From: Ohtaekwangia sp.
GTDB taxonomy: Bacteria; Bacteroidota; Bacteroidia; Cytophagales; Cyclobacteriaceae
DNA: 64,000 bases
Assembly (NCBI GenBank): GCA_021155195.1
Contig: JAJNPV010000042.1
Span: 124,001 to 188,000, forward strand
Reading direction: 5' to 3'
Part shown: piece by piece, positions 1-9,553 of the stretch
Position numbering within the stretch: position 1 is the first letter of the stretch
How the letters are laid out: each line of letters starts with the position of its first letter
Notes under the pieces: generated by a model
Database searches by the model: none
Told to the model about the DNA's origin: nothing
What the model saw: the letters and a program-made list of their open reading frames with translations, nothing else
Made by a program: the position numbers and the translations under genes

Positions 1-731
1 ATCAGGTTTTTATAGCGCTCGTCTGATGGATTGACCGCAATAGCTACATCGCCCATGATGGTTTCGGGGCGTTGCGTTGCAATCACTACCCAATCATCTT
101 CTGTGCCTTTTACTTTATATCGAACTGAATAAAGAATCGATTTCTCCCCATCCTCCTTATAAAGTACTTCTTCATTGGAAAGAGCAGTCTTAGCTTCACA
201 ATCCCAATTGATCATGCGCAAGCCGCGATAGATATAACCTTTATTAAATAGATCTACGAAGACGCGAATAACAGCCTTGTAATAGTCTTCGTCCATCGTG
301 AATGACGTACGATCCCAATCGCACGAGGCACCTAACTTTTTTAACTGCTCCAAAATGATTCCGCCATATTTCTCTTTCCACTCCCAGGCGTATTTCAAAA
401 ACTCATCGCGTGTTAAATCCGATTTTTTAATTCCTCTTTCACGCAACATAGCAACAACTCTGGCTTCTGTAGCGATGGAAGCATGATCAGTGCCCGGTAC
501 CCAGCACGCTTCCTTTCCTTCCATACGCGCCTTCCTAATTAATACATCCTGAATGGTATTGTTGAGCATGTGCCCCATGTGCAGTACTCCGGTAACGTTG
601 GGGGGCGGGATAACAATACAGTAGGGTTCCTTGTTAGGATTGACTTGAGAATGGAAGAAATTTTGATTTAGCCAGTATTGATACCATTTATCTTCAATTT
701 CAGAAGGATTGTACTTGGTTGAAAGTGCCAT
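1..731 (-). CDS. valS: Valine--tRNA ligase, N-terminal part (cut by window edge)
   Basis: Class I aminoacyl-tRNA synthetase that charges tRNA-Val with valine in the cytoplasm. About 243 N-terminal residues are present and the rest lies beyond the left edge. The protein begins [16 protein letters not shown], typical of ValS. The HIGH nucleotide-binding motif appears as HMGH at residues 51-54 after PPPNVTG. A conserved stretch [11 protein letters not shown] near residue 220 marks the start of the editing (CP1) domain, which hydrolyses Thr-tRNA-Val. The KMSKS loop would be outside the window. The start ATG at 731-729 matches the family N-terminus. The gene is divergent from the MFS gene at 856. 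The family call is very secure. Confidence 0.96.
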   Translation of the reverse strand, partial: MALSTKYNPSEIEDKWYQYWLNQNFFHSQVNPNKEPYCIVIPPPNVTGVLHMGHMLNNTIQDVLIRKARMEGKEACWVPGTDHASIATEARVVAMLRERGIKKSDLTRDEFLKYAWEWKEKYGGIILEQLKKLGASCDWDRTSFTMDEDYYKAVIRVFVDLFNKGYIYRGLRMINWDCEAKTALSNEEVLYKEDGEKSILYSVRYKVKGTEDDWVVIATQRPETIMGDVAIAVNPSDERYKNL

Positions 732-855
732 AGAATGAAAGTAACCGAATAAGAACGCAAAAATAGGAAAAGGATGCTAAATGGGTTCACTCTTTTTGAA
801 TCCAGAACATGCAGTATTTTCGTAGATTTAAGAGATTAAAAAACACACGACCTAG

Positions 856-1983
856 ATGACGAATACCATACCTGCAGAAGATATTAAAATTGACAAAATT
901 GAATGGAAGCAACTTTGGAGTTTAGCGGCCTTATATGGTTCTATCATTATCGGTTGGATTGCCTATCATAATTATCAGCCTAAACTTCTTGTTCAGTTTA
1001 ACTTCACCGATTTTACATTTCTGCTCATTATTGTTCAGGGAATTATCTTAATAATAACACCCCTTATTGCAGGGAAGATTGGCGATCGGTTTCGTTTTAA
1101 AGCGGGTCATCGAATTCCTATCATTTCATCGGGGATCAGTTTTGCCGCTATGGTTTTTATGGCTGTTGCCTTTACATTGTTTAGTAATCCCGGAGAGGTG
1201 TTTCGTTGGATTTTACCCCTGTTGATTGTTTTCTGGCTGGTGGCTATGAGTATTTTCACAAGTCCGGCACTTTCAACCCTCGAGCTTTTTACGCCTATCG
1301 ATAAATTGCCCACCGCGATGGCAATCCTTACCATCGTTGCCAATTTGGTGTATTCATTGGAGCCTGTAATTGTAGATTTGATAGATTATTTAGGAGCCCC
1401 CATCACGTTTATGATTGGCGGTGTGGCTGTATTTGTTTCTGGCTATGCGTTAAAGAAAAATTCGTTAAGTCTGTTTACGAATAATCCAACTAAGCCTAGA
1501 GCGGAATTCAAATTGGATACCCAGCGATCAAATTATCGGTATATCTTTTTTTTGGGTGTCGCTGTAGGGATTCCAACAACACTGGTGTTTAATTATTTCC
1601 CCGATATCCTAGAAGCAACTTTATTTCCCGTGTTTAATTTGGAAGGGAAATGGCTTTTGGTAGTTGCCCTATTTATTTCGGCAATATTTTCGCTGCCAGC
1701 CAGTAATTATGTCATTAAAATAGGAACTACAAAGTCGTTTTGGTGGAGTTTTCTAATCAATTCAATTTGTTTAATTCTGATTTTTATTATTGGCACACCC
1801 ATTCTATTGATCGCTATCATGTTTATTTTCATAATTTCTTTTACCGTACTTTCTATTAGCTCCTTGCCTTTAGCCATTGAAAGAGCTAATTATTTTGAGA
1901 AAGTATTTTGCGTGGGAATTTTCTTTAGCGGAATGGCCTTACCTGATGGAATTGTGGAAGTCTTGCAGGCTATGGGATATTAA
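856..1983 (+). CDS. Major facilitator superfamily transporter
   Basis: Inner-membrane carrier of the MFS fold, substrate unknown. At 375 residues it is rather short for the family (usually 400-450), but it is strongly hydrophobic throughout, with about ten or eleven membrane segments. The loop after the second or third helix carries the MFS motif A pattern GKIGDRFRFKAGHR at residues 73-86, the clearest family mark. The style resembles SLC45/GPH-like sugar carriers of Bacteroidota, but that is only an impression. It stands alone, divergent from valS and convergent with the rRNA methyltransferase gene, with a large inverted repeat between the two stops. Confidence 0.8.
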   Translation: MTNTIPAEDIKIDKIEWKQLWSLAALYGSIIIGWIAYHNYQPKLLVQFNFTDFTFLLIIVQGIILIITPLIAGKIGDRFRFKAGHRIPIISSGISFAAMVFMAVAFTLFSNPGEVFRWILPLLIVFWLVAMSIFTSPALSTLELFTPIDKLPTAMAILTIVANLVYSLEPVIVDLIDYLGAPITFMIGGVAVFVSGYALKKNSLSLFTNNPTKPRAEFKLDTQRSNYRYIFFLGVAVGIPTTLVFNYFPDILEATLFPVFNLEGKWLLVVALFISAIFSLPASNYVIKIGTTKSFWWSFLINSICLILIFIIGTPILLIAIMFIFIISFTVLSISSLPLAIERANYFEKVFCVGIFFSGMALPDGIVEVLQAMGY

Positions 1984-2008
1984 CTTTAGGCAGATAATGA
2001 ATTGGCAG

Positions 2009-2057
2009 TTGACAATTTCAATTGACAATGCTGAAGTTGTCAATTGCATTTTGTCAA
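2009..2057. terminator. Large imperfect hairpin between convergent genes
   Basis: A 20-base arm at 2009-2028 and a 21-base arm at 2037-2057 are near-perfect inverted copies built from the unit TTGACAATT/TTGTCAATTG, with an 8-base loop. It lies between the stops of the MFS gene (+) and the methyltransferase gene (-), so it could end transcription from both sides. There is no strong T-run directly after the stem, so a repeat relic is an alternative. Confidence 0.45.
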
Positions 2058-2100
2058 TTATTAGCTTTTAGGTGAAATAAATTAATTGTGTATCCAGGCA

Positions 2101-3450
2101 TCAGTTCATCCGAATTCTCCATGCAGCCGGATAAAGATTATTGATCCGATTGCCGAGTTGATTGATCCAACCAAGGGGCATGCCTTTAAAGGTAACTAAT
2201 GCAAACCCCCGCTGGCCTTCGCCCACCTGAATAGGTTCTTTGCGCAAGTAGGCCAGAGCTTCTTCTAATTCTAAATCAATAACAGTAAAATGATGTTGGT
2301 TTAAATGAATGGAAAGAGCCATCGCGTGCTCAGGAATTAACTTTTCATGTTTTGTTTCGGCAACTGCCGTTCCTTTACTCACGATATGTAACTGAGTACT
2401 AATAAATCCCATCTCATCATAAAGCCGGGATGGGATTTGAATCAGCAATGAATTTTGTTGAATGAACTTAAACTGATCGGGTTGCAAACTCCAGTCGTGT
2501 AGTTGTTCCGAAATCTTTTTAGGGGTCAAGTCAAAGTTTTTTCCGGCCCTGATTCTAATGGATTGCTCGCCTTCCATTTTTCGCAATGCAGAAATAAAAA
2601 AACCTTCACCATTTACGCGATGTGGATAAAACCGGTAACCAATCGCCATCCCAACTTCAATTTTTTCTATATTCCATTCTTTAGGTAAAAGGAGATCGAT
2701 GAACTCAATCGCGCGATCCTCACCGAGCCAATTCAACGTGTTTTCATTTTCACTTTCGTTGAATGTGCAGGTGCTATAAATTAAGACTCCATTTTCTTTA
2801 AGTGCTGGCCACACATCATTTAATATTCTTCGCTGGCGCTGCGAACAAAGATTAATTCCATCCTCCGACCATTCTTTTGCGGCATCCGGATCTTTTCGGA
2901 AGAGGCCTTCACCGGAACAAGGAGCATCTACAACAATAACATCAAAATATCCCGGTAGCTTTTGAAACGTTTCAGGATCATTGTTTGTAACCAACACATT
3001 GGCACAACCCCACTTCTGAATATTTTCTGATAGTGTTTGTGCCCGTGACCGGATTACTTCATTGGAGACTAAAAGTGAATCTTTAGTCAATAAACTAAGT
3101 AGATGTGTTGATTTGCCGCCCGGAGCAGAACATAAATCAAGCATGCGCAAAGGTTTGGTGAGATCAACGGAATGTTTCATCACATGCTCTAAGAACATGG
3201 AACTGGGTTCCTGCACATAATATTTTCCTGCATGCAACGCGGGGTCTAACGTAAAGATGGGGCGTTCAGGCAAGTAGTACCCAAAATCTGTCCATGGTAT
3301 TTTTATCCCTTCAGGAAGTTTATCTTTGTAAGGATTGATTCGAACGGCAACAGGCGGAGTTTGTTTGTGTGCTTGAAGAAAATCAGGCCATTCATGTCCG
3401 AGAGTTGACTTCATTCTGTTTTCAAATGCAGCAGGAAAAAAATCAGACAT
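2101..3450 (-). CDS. RsmF/NOL1-type rRNA (cytosine-C5) methyltransferase
   Basis: SAM-dependent enzyme that forms 5-methylcytosine in RNA, probably 16S rRNA. The SAM-binding loop LDLCSAPGGKS is at residues 104-114. Motif IV DAPCSGEG carries Cys178, and motif VI YSTCTF carries Cys228, the catalytic nucleophile of the family. After the catalytic half (to about residue 290) comes a C-terminal region of about 150 residues like the RsmF PUA-like RNA-binding extension. The length of 449 fits the RsmF/YebU group. It is a single gene, convergent with the MFS gene and divergent from fahA. The exact target cytosine cannot be told from sequence. Confidence 0.9.
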   Translation of the reverse strand: MSDFFPAAFENRMKSTLGHEWPDFLQAHKQTPPVAVRINPYKDKLPEGIKIPWTDFGYYLPERPIFTLDPALHAGKYYVQEPSSMFLEHVMKHSVDLTKPLRMLDLCSAPGGKSTHLLSLLTKDSLLVSNEVIRSRAQTLSENIQKWGCANVLVTNNDPETFQKLPGYFDVIVVDAPCSGEGLFRKDPDAAKEWSEDGINLCSQRQRRILNDVWPALKENGVLIYSTCTFNESENENTLNWLGEDRAIEFIDLLLPKEWNIEKIEVGMAIGYRFYPHRVNGEGFFISALRKMEGEQSIRIRAGKNFDLTPKKISEQLHDWSLQPDQFKFIQQNSLLIQIPSRLYDEMGFISTQLHIVSKGTAVAETKHEKLIPEHAMALSIHLNQHHFTVIDLELEEALAYLRKEPIQVGEGQRGFALVTFKGMPLGWINQLGNRINNLYPAAWRIRMN

Positions 3451-3509
3451 GAATTATTACAGTATTGTGAGAAGAGAGAGTTTAATAAAGATGTAAAGTA
3501 AAGACTTTT

Positions 3510-4781
3510 ATGATAAAGGCGAATGACCCGGCTTTGCAAAGCTGGATTGAGATACCCACTAATTCCGATTTCCCGATTCAAAATTTACCGTTTGGTATTT
3601 TTAAAACGGATTATCTAACACCTGTGGCGGGTGTGGCTATTGGTAATTTTGTGTTAGACCTTGTGTATTTACATGAACATGGTTTTTTCGATGGACTTGG
3701 TCTGCCTTCGGGTGTTTTTAACCAGCAATATCTTAACGATTTTATTGGGTTGGGAAAGAAAAAATGCCGTGAGGTAAGAGAGCGTATCTCCGAATTGTTG
3801 CAACATGATAATGAAGAATTAAAATTAAATATTAGTGCTCGTGAACTGGCACTCATTTCTATGGAAGAAGTTGAAATGTGCATGCCGGTAAAGATTCCAA
3901 ACTATACTGATTTTTATAGCAGCGAAGAGCACGCCACCAATGTGGGTTCGCTATTTCGCGATCCAAAAAATGCCCTGTTACCAAATTGGAAACATATGCC
4001 GATAGGGTATCATGGACGTGCCTCTTCTATTGTTGTTTCAGGAACAGACATTCACCGACCAAAGGGCCAGCTAAAGCCTGCAGATTCTGAAACGCCAATC
4101 TTTGGTGCTTCGAAAAAGCTCGACTTTGAATTAGAAGTTGCCTTCATTACTTGCAAGGAAACTGATTTGGGTACGTCTGTCTCAACAGCTGAAGCTGAGA
4201 ATTTTATTTTTGGTTTTGTACTCTTTAACGATTGGTCGGCACGCGATATACAACAATGGGAATATGTTCCGCTCGGACCATTTCTGGGAAAGAATTTTGG
4301 ATCGACTATCTCACCCTGGATTGTTACGATGGATGCACTTGAACCGTTTCGGGTTGCTGGACCTAAGCAATCTCCAGAAGTGTTGCCTTATCTTAAAGCA
4401 GAAGGCGAAAAAACCTTTGATATTAATCTTGAAGTTTCCATTCAGCCTGAAAATTCTGCTGCCACCACCATCAGCAAATCAAACTTTAAACATTTGTATT
4501 GGAATGTGAAACAGCAACTGGCACATCAAACAGTGAATGGCTGTAACCTGCAAGTGGGCGATCTATATGCATCCGGTACCATTAGTGGTGCGAGTCCTGA
4601 TTCTTTAGGCTCTTTACTCGAACTTACATTGAATGGGAAGAAAGCAATCACGTTGACGGGTGGAGCGCAACGTAGATTTATTGAAGATGGTGATACAGTG
4701 ACCTTAAGGGGCTATGCTAAGAAAGATAACGTGCGCATTGGATTTGGTGAATGCAGTGGGAAGATATTGCCTGCAAGCTGA
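3510..4781 (+). CDS. fahA: Fumarylacetoacetase
   Basis: Hydrolyses 4-fumarylacetoacetate to fumarate and acetoacetate, the last step of tyrosine degradation through homogentisate. The 423-residue length matches animal FAH (about 420). Active-site residues known from mouse FAH are present: Asp134 in NYTDFYSS, His141, Glu207 and Glu209, Asp241 in NDWSARDIQQW, and Lys261 in GPFLGKNFG. The N-terminal SH3-like domain (about 1-120) precedes the FAH fold. A flavin reductase-like gene follows 72 bases downstream on the same strand. Other tyrosine-pathway genes such as hmgA and hppD are not in the window. Confidence 0.95.
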   Translation: MIKANDPALQSWIEIPTNSDFPIQNLPFGIFKTDYLTPVAGVAIGNFVLDLVYLHEHGFFDGLGLPSGVFNQQYLNDFIGLGKKKCREVRERISELLQHDNEELKLNISARELALISMEEVEMCMPVKIPNYTDFYSSEEHATNVGSLFRDPKNALLPNWKHMPIGYHGRASSIVVSGTDIHRPKGQLKPADSETPIFGASKKLDFELEVAFITCKETDLGTSVSTAEAENFIFGFVLFNDWSARDIQQWEYVPLGPFLGKNFGSTISPWIVTMDALEPFRVAGPKQSPEVLPYLKAEGEKTFDINLEVSIQPENSAATTISKSNFKHLYWNVKQQLAHQTVNGCNLQVGDLYASGTISGASPDSLGSLLELTLNGKKAITLTGGAQRRFIEDGDTVTLRGYAKKDNVRIGFGECSGKILPAS

Positions 4782-4853
4782 TACTTGATACTCGACACTG
4801 GATTCTAGAAACTATGACTCGCAACTAATTACTCAATACTATAGACTAAAAAA

Positions 4854-5714
4854 ATGCTCATTAACCCAAAAGAATTATCTGTTCCCAACTTACAAAGTTA
4901 CTTACAAGGCGCTGTGTCACCACGGCCTATTGCTTTGGCAAGCACGATTGATAAAGATGGAAATGTTAATCTGAGTCCTTTCAGTTTTTTTAATTTGTTT
5001 AGCATGAATCCCCCCATCTTGATCTTTTCTCCGTCAAGACGAGTGCGTGATAATTCAACCAAGCACACGCTTCAAAATGTGCAGGAGGTACCGGAGGTGG
5101 TGATCAATATTGTTTCTTATAACATGGTGGAACAGGTATCGTTGGCCAGTTGCGATTTCCCGAAAGGGATGAACGAGTTTATGAAGGCTGGATTCACCGA
5201 AGTTGCTTCAACACAAGTTAAACCACCACGCGTTGCTGAGTCTCCCGTTTCTTTTGAGTGCAAAGTCAATCAGGTGATTCCCTTAGGGCAGGAGGGTGGT
5301 GCTGGCAACCTTGTTATTTGTGAAGCTGTTCTTATACATATTGCCGATGAAGTGTTAGGTGCTGATGGCTTTATTGATCCTAATAAAATTGATGCCGTTG
5401 CCCGAATGGGGCAAGATTATTATTGCCGGGCATCGGGTGAAAATGTTTTTACTGTTCCTAAGCCAAATACAAAAGTAGGAATTGGTATCGACCAGATTCC
5501 AGTCCACATCCGAAACAGCAATGTGCTCACAGGAAATGATTTGGGACGTTTAGGCAATATTGAAAAATTGCCGACTGAAAATGAAGTTAAACTTTTTCAG
5601 TCCGAAAAAATTTGGAAAGACGCCAGTAAGATTGGCATAGATGAACTTCATCGTTTGGCAAAGAATTATTTGAGTGAAGGAAACATAGAAGAAGCGTGGA
5701 AGGTATTGCTATAA
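4854..5714 (+). CDS. Flavin reductase family protein (FMN-binding split barrel)
   Basis: Predicted cytoplasmic flavoprotein of the flavin reductase-like FMN-binding split-barrel family. Residues about 20-165 contain the family pattern SPRPIALASTIDKDG, followed by NLSPFSFFNLFSMNPP and IFSPSRRVRDNSTKHT, which line the FMN site. A C-terminal extension of about 90 residues makes it longer (286) than simple flavin reductases. It follows fahA, so a role in aromatic amino-acid breakdown, perhaps supplying reduced flavin to an oxygenase, is plausible but inferred from position only. The 72-base gap holds degenerate TACT/GATACT-like repeats. Confidence 0.82.
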   Translation: MLINPKELSVPNLQSYLQGAVSPRPIALASTIDKDGNVNLSPFSFFNLFSMNPPILIFSPSRRVRDNSTKHTLQNVQEVPEVVINIVSYNMVEQVSLASCDFPKGMNEFMKAGFTEVASTQVKPPRVAESPVSFECKVNQVIPLGQEGGAGNLVICEAVLIHIADEVLGADGFIDPNKIDAVARMGQDYYCRASGENVFTVPKPNTKVGIGIDQIPVHIRNSNVLTGNDLGRLGNIEKLPTENEVKLFQSEKIWKDASKIGIDELHRLAKNYLSEGNIEEAWKVLL

Positions 5715-5836
5715 AACTCTTGTGCTCACTTTCCTGATGATTATAGAATGAATTTTATTCTTTAGTTGAAAATCAAGATTCATGATTTGTTACCCTAATT
5801 CTTCCTTGCTACAAAGTTCTAAGAGAAATTCACCCC

Positions 5837-6280
5837 ATGACTATTAAGGATTTACAAAATGGATTAACTCATTGGAAATTAACCAAAGAAAGATTGATTA
5901 ATCTATCCGTAGGGCTATCTGCGGTTTTTATTTATGAGTTTATAGCAAGACCCATTTATCGACCTTTCATTTATCGAAACAACTTCAATGATTTTCATTT
6001 GGCAGACACCATCGGAAATTCGCTGGGTACTATGGCAACTATCTTTGTTCTAATAGGATTAATTGGGGAGGGCAGAGTCCAGCATTTATTTTTAATTAAA
6101 ATCATAACAATTAGTGTAATATTATATGAGGTGGCTCACCCATTGCTTGGTAAACCAATTGATCTTTGGGATATTCTTGCAACAATATTAACCGGAGGAT
6201 TGTGCTTTTATTTATACAAAGCAATTCATCCAAACTCAACATTAGTTAAAAGTAATCATGAAAGAAAAAATCACCGATAG
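5837..6280 (+). CDS. Small integral membrane protein of unknown function
   Basis: No family is recognised. The 147-residue product has a hydrophilic N-terminus of about 20 residues, then about four hydrophobic stretches (around residues 22-42, 60-78, 84-102 and 108-125) and a basic tail. It looks like an inner-membrane protein, loosely reminiscent of VanZ-like small proteins, but no diagnostic motif is seen. Its end overlaps the next gene by 23 bases, so the two are probably translated together. The start ATG is preceded by an A-rich leader rather than a Shine-Dalgarno box, usual for this phylum. Confidence 0.6.
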   Translation: MTIKDLQNGLTHWKLTKERLINLSVGLSAVFIYEFIARPIYRPFIYRNNFNDFHLADTIGNSLGTMATIFVLIGLIGEGRVQHLFLIKIITISVILYEVAHPLLGKPIDLWDILATILTGGLCFYLYKAIHPNSTLVKSNHERKNHR

Positions 6281-6665
6281 TGATCAGGTAGCCGCTCATA
6301 TCAACAAACTTGAAACTGAGCTGGCTAAAATTGTTGAAACGTTGCGTCAGGTTATTTTAAGTACTGACGAGGAAATTGGTGAACGAATTAAATGGAACAA
6401 TCCGAGTTTTTATTATATAGGAAAGATGAAGGAATTTGATCCTAAAGAATACAAGCGAGATATGATTGTGATGAATCTTCATAAAGGTAGAATCATGCTT
6501 GTATTCCCAAGTGGTGCGAAAGTAAATGACAAGTCCGGCCTTCTTGAAGGGGATTACATGGATGGAAGACGAATCACGACCTTCAAAGACTTGAACGATG
6601 TAAAGGAAAAACAAAAAGCATTGCAAAGGATTATTAAAGATTGGTTGAAATTGGTAGATAGGTAG
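6258..6665 (+). CDS. DUF1801 (YdhG-like) domain protein
   Basis: Small cytoplasmic protein of 135 residues resembling the DUF1801 family. Visible family-like features are the EEIGERIKWNNPSFYYIGKM segment (residues about 38-57), which matches the usual E.I.W..P.F...G pattern, and a later MLVFPSGAKV strand. No reaction is established for the family. The gene begins inside the end of the preceding membrane-protein gene (23-base overlap), suggesting coupled translation. It is convergent with the methyltransferase gene, with only 3 bases between the stops. Confidence 0.72.
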   Translation: MKEKITDSDQVAAHINKLETELAKIVETLRQVILSTDEEIGERIKWNNPSFYYIGKMKEFDPKEYKRDMIVMNLHKGRIMLVFPSGAKVNDKSGLLEGDYMDGRRITTFKDLNDVKEKQKALQRIIKDWLKLVDR

Positions 6666-6668
6666 ATA

Positions 6669-7448
6669 TTAACTCTCCTTCATAAACTCCATAATCAAAT
6701 GCTTTCCAAGCAGAATGTCAAACGATGTATTTAATTCAAAGATAGTGCGATAGGTTTTGTTGTTAGCGGGGTCATTCCTAATCTGCTTCTTCATTGCCTT
6801 GCGATTGAAATGGTACAAAACGGGATACCATAGGACTAATAGAAGATAAGAGGTTGAACTTCTTTTGGTGGGATGGATTTGCTTTAAAACCAGCTGATTG
6901 ATGGTTGCTAACGTTCTGAGTCGCAACACACCACTGAGAAAAATTTTACTAAAGTAACCATCGTTACTGTTATTCCAATTGGTAAAAGCATTCAGTTCGT
7001 TGGGTGCAGGAGCTCCGTAATGTTCGCTCTCCATCATAAACTGAGAAAAGCGACTTCGCAACGAAGAGGTATTAGGAGTAGTAAGAATAAACGTTCCTCC
7101 CGTTTTAAGGATTCGATTCACTTCCTGAAATAAAAAGTATTGATTGGGCAAGTGTTCAATGGTTTCGCAGCAAATAACAAGATCAACAGAATGGTCCTTA
7201 AGGGGAAAGGGTTTTTGAAGATCAATATATTGAACTGTTGTTTTGGTAAACTGATTTTGATTCGGGAACAGATCAAACGCATTTACTGTAGCTCCGGTTT
7301 CCTCAAACAAATGCGCGATATATCCTCGACCGGCTGAAAGGTCACAAATGGTTTTAGTCTTAAGCCATTCTTTATTTTGTTGCGCATACTTCCTGAAAAA
7401 AGTTAACGCGCTTTCGCGGGAGTGATCAATGGAGGGTGGTTCATCCAT
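6669..7448 (-). CDS. Class I SAM-dependent methyltransferase
   Basis: Rossmann-type methyltransferase of 259 residues. Motif I ICDLSAGRGYIAHLFEE and the following acidic strand end VNAFDLFP fit SAM binding. VDLVICCETIEHLPN and the post-motif LKTGGTFILTTPN are typical of the Methyltransf_11 group. The substrate is unknown. The start overlaps the end of kdsB by 8 bases and kdsB in turn overlaps the NfeD gene, so all three are one operon. The neighbourhood suggests a link to envelope or LPS chemistry. A C-terminal part with basic and aromatic residues may help it approach a lipid-linked substrate (inference). Confidence 0.82.
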   Translation of the reverse strand: MDEPPSIDHSRESALTFFRKYAQQNKEWLKTKTICDLSAGRGYIAHLFEETGATVNAFDLFPNQNQFTKTTVQYIDLQKPFPLKDHSVDLVICCETIEHLPNQYFLFQEVNRILKTGGTFILTTPNTSSLRSRFSQFMMESEHYGAPAPNELNAFTNWNNSNDGYFSKIFLSGVLRLRTLATINQLVLKQIHPTKRSSTSYLLLVLWYPVLYHFNRKAMKKQIRNDPANNKTYRTIFELNTSFDILLGKHLIMEFMKES

Positions 7449-8184
7449 GGTGTTGTAAATAGAGTAGGGCTTCCGTTAAATCTTCAGGCGTGTCGATGCC
7501 CAGGGTTTCCATTTGGGTCTCGGCCACTTTTATTTTATAACCATGCTCAAGCCAACGCAATTGTTCCAGCGATTCAGCTTTTTCTAGTGTCGATACTTTT
7601 AATGAGGTAATCTCTTTTAAAATATCAGTACGATACGCATACAAGCCTATGTGTTTATAATAGGTGTGCTGATTGACCCAATCGGTTTCTTTGCCTCGCC
7701 AGTAGGGAATGGGTGAGCGACTAAAATACAAAGCCTCTCTATTTTTGTTGATGACAACTTTAACAAGATTGGGGTTAACCAACTGTTGCTGGGTTTCTAG
7801 TTTCTTTGCCAACGTAGCTAATTCAGTTTTTCCATCCAGTAGTGAAGCTAATAAATCAATTTGCTCGGGTGCAATAAAAGGTTCGTCTCCTTGAATATTG
7901 ATGATGTAATCAAAAGTTGATTTTTCTTTTGTCACCACTTCAAAGCAGCGATCTGTACCACTCACATGATTTTCATTCGTCATGCAAACATTTCCACCAA
8001 AATCAGCAACATGCTTAGCGATGTCGTCATGATCAGTAGCTACAACAACATGTGTAAGTGATTTGCTTTTTGTTGCCTGCGCATAAACCCGTTTGATCAT
8101 GGATTGCCCGCCTAAGTCGGCTAAAGGTTTGGCCGGAAAACGGGTAGAGGCATACCGCGCAGGAATTATTCCCAATATCTTCAT
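7441..8184 (-). CDS. kdsB: 3-deoxy-manno-octulosonate cytidylyltransferase (CMP-Kdo synthetase)
   Basis: Activates Kdo with CTP to CMP-Kdo, the donor for LPS inner-core synthesis, in the cytoplasm. The 247-residue protein starts with the nucleotide-binding signature IIPARYASTRFPAKPLADL (residues 5-23) and holds YIINIQGDEPFI near residue 100, both diagnostic. The length equals E. coli KdsB (248). It overlaps the NfeD-family gene before it by 4 bases and the methyltransferase gene after it by 8 bases, so it is the middle gene of a translationally coupled operon. Kdo use agrees with the OstA/LptA-like gene at 26.7 kb. Confidence 0.95.
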   Translation of the reverse strand: MKILGIIPARYASTRFPAKPLADLGGQSMIKRVYAQATKSKSLTHVVVATDHDDIAKHVADFGGNVCMTNENHVSGTDRCFEVVTKEKSTFDYIINIQGDEPFIAPEQIDLLASLLDGKTELATLAKKLETQQQLVNPNLVKVVINKNREALYFSRSPIPYWRGKETDWVNQHTYYKHIGLYAYRTDILKEITSLKVSTLEKAESLEQLRWLEHGYKIKVAETQMETLGIDTPEDLTEALLYLQHHG

Positions 8185-9518
8185 TCAACCTTCTTTACTT
8201 TCAACGTAACGCCTTCCGTGCCGATAACTTCAATGGTGTCTCCTTTCTCAATGAAATCACCACGCGTGAAGGCATCATAAATTTGTTCCTCAATCATAAC
8301 CTTACCGCTGGGGCGTAGGATTGTGTAAGCTGTGCCTCGCTTATTCAAAAGACTTTCGTTAAATGTATTTACTGAGTAACCATCCTTTACATCTTGTGTG
8401 TCACCTAGTGCAATTCGTTGAAAGGCTTTTGTTTTAGTAAGTCGTGCTCCGCCAAAGAAGAGTAGCAATATTCCTCCGGTTAGGCCGCCTATGGTTGCAA
8501 AAGCTGCCACCATGATATCACCCAACGGTACAAATTCAAAATTGAAAAAATCATTATTGAGCATAATAAGCACCATTGAAAACACAGTGAGCGTAATGCC
8601 TGCAATGCCTGCTACCCCAAAACCAGGAATAAAAAATACCTCGGCAATAATGAGAACCACCCCCACAAAGAGTGCGATAATTTCCCAGTATTCGGCAAGG
8701 CCATTGAGGTAATATGGAACGAGATAAAGGACGAGTGCTGTAATGGCCGCAAATAATGGAAAGCCAACGCCCGGAGTTTGAAGTTCAAAATAGATTCCAC
8801 CCATAATCACCAGAATGAGAATTCCACTAATGAATGGATTTAAGAAAATAGCGATTATTTTTTCTGATACTCCTAATTGAAATGTATCTAATTCGTAGGA
8901 TTCAACTTTATTTCGTTTCAAAATATCTTCAATCGATTCAACCTTAGCCTCGCAATAACCATTCTCAATTGCTTCGGCAGTCGTGAACGTAATTACTTTG
9001 CCTGCTTGCTTCACGCTATCAATTACTACACGTTCGTCTACCATCCCTTCGGCAATGCGTGGATTGCGGCCATTGGTTTCGGCAGTTGATCGCATGATGG
9101 AGCGCATGTACGACTGGTATTTATCAGGGGCTGCAGCGCCCGAGGCATCCACAACGGTTGCAGCACCAATTGTTGCTCCGGGTGCCATGTAAATACTATC
9201 GCATGCAATGGAGATTAATGCTCCCGCGGAAGCGGCATCAGAATCAATAAAAACCCACACCGGAATTTTTATAGCCATGATCCAATCAACAATTTCTTTT
9301 GCATCACTCAGGCCTCCGCCAAAAGTATCCATGTGAACAATAATAATATCGGCTTTGGTTTCTTCTGCATGATCCAGCGCGAGTCGAACATAACGTGCCA
9401 TGCGGGTATCAATCTCCGCCTTTACTTCCATCACCATTACTTTCTTCTTTTCATTTTGTGCGGTAGCAATAAATGGGATGGAGACACTAAGGAAAAGTAC
9501 TAACAGGAGCTTTCGCAT
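8181..9518 (-). CDS. NfeD family membrane-bound ClpP-class serine protease
   Basis: Long-form NfeD protein (445 residues): signal peptide (about 1-20), a ClpP-like protease domain (about 25-215), then about four or five membrane segments (about 225-350) and a C-terminal OB-fold NfeD domain (about 375-445). The AASAGA motif puts the likely nucleophile at Ser97. Lys133 in PDKYQSYM is a good candidate for the catalytic lysine by comparison with the archaeal 1510-N/STOPP protease. Such proteins usually act with stomatin/flotillin partners in membrane quality control, and no stomatin gene is adjacent. It is first in the operon with kdsB. Only 35 bases separate its ATG from the divergent gene at 9554. 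Confidence 0.88.
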   Translation of the reverse strand: MRKLLLVLFLSVSIPFIATAQNEKKKVMVMEVKAEIDTRMARYVRLALDHAEETKADIIIVHMDTFGGGLSDAKEIVDWIMAIKIPVWVFIDSDAASAGALISIACDSIYMAPGATIGAATVVDASGAAAPDKYQSYMRSIMRSTAETNGRNPRIAEGMVDERVVIDSVKQAGKVITFTTAEAIENGYCEAKVESIEDILKRNKVESYELDTFQLGVSEKIIAIFLNPFISGILILVIMGGIYFELQTPGVGFPLFAAITALVLYLVPYYLNGLAEYWEIIALFVGVVLIIAEVFFIPGFGVAGIAGITLTVFSMVLIMLNNDFFNFEFVPLGDIMVAAFATIGGLTGGILLLFFGGARLTKTKAFQRIALGDTQDVKDGYSVNTFNESLLNKRGTAYTILRPSGKVMIEEQIYDAFTRGDFIEKGDTIEVIGTEGVTLKVKKVE

Positions 9519-9553
9519 GGTTTAGCTTATTTTTGTTATAAAAATACTAAGTC

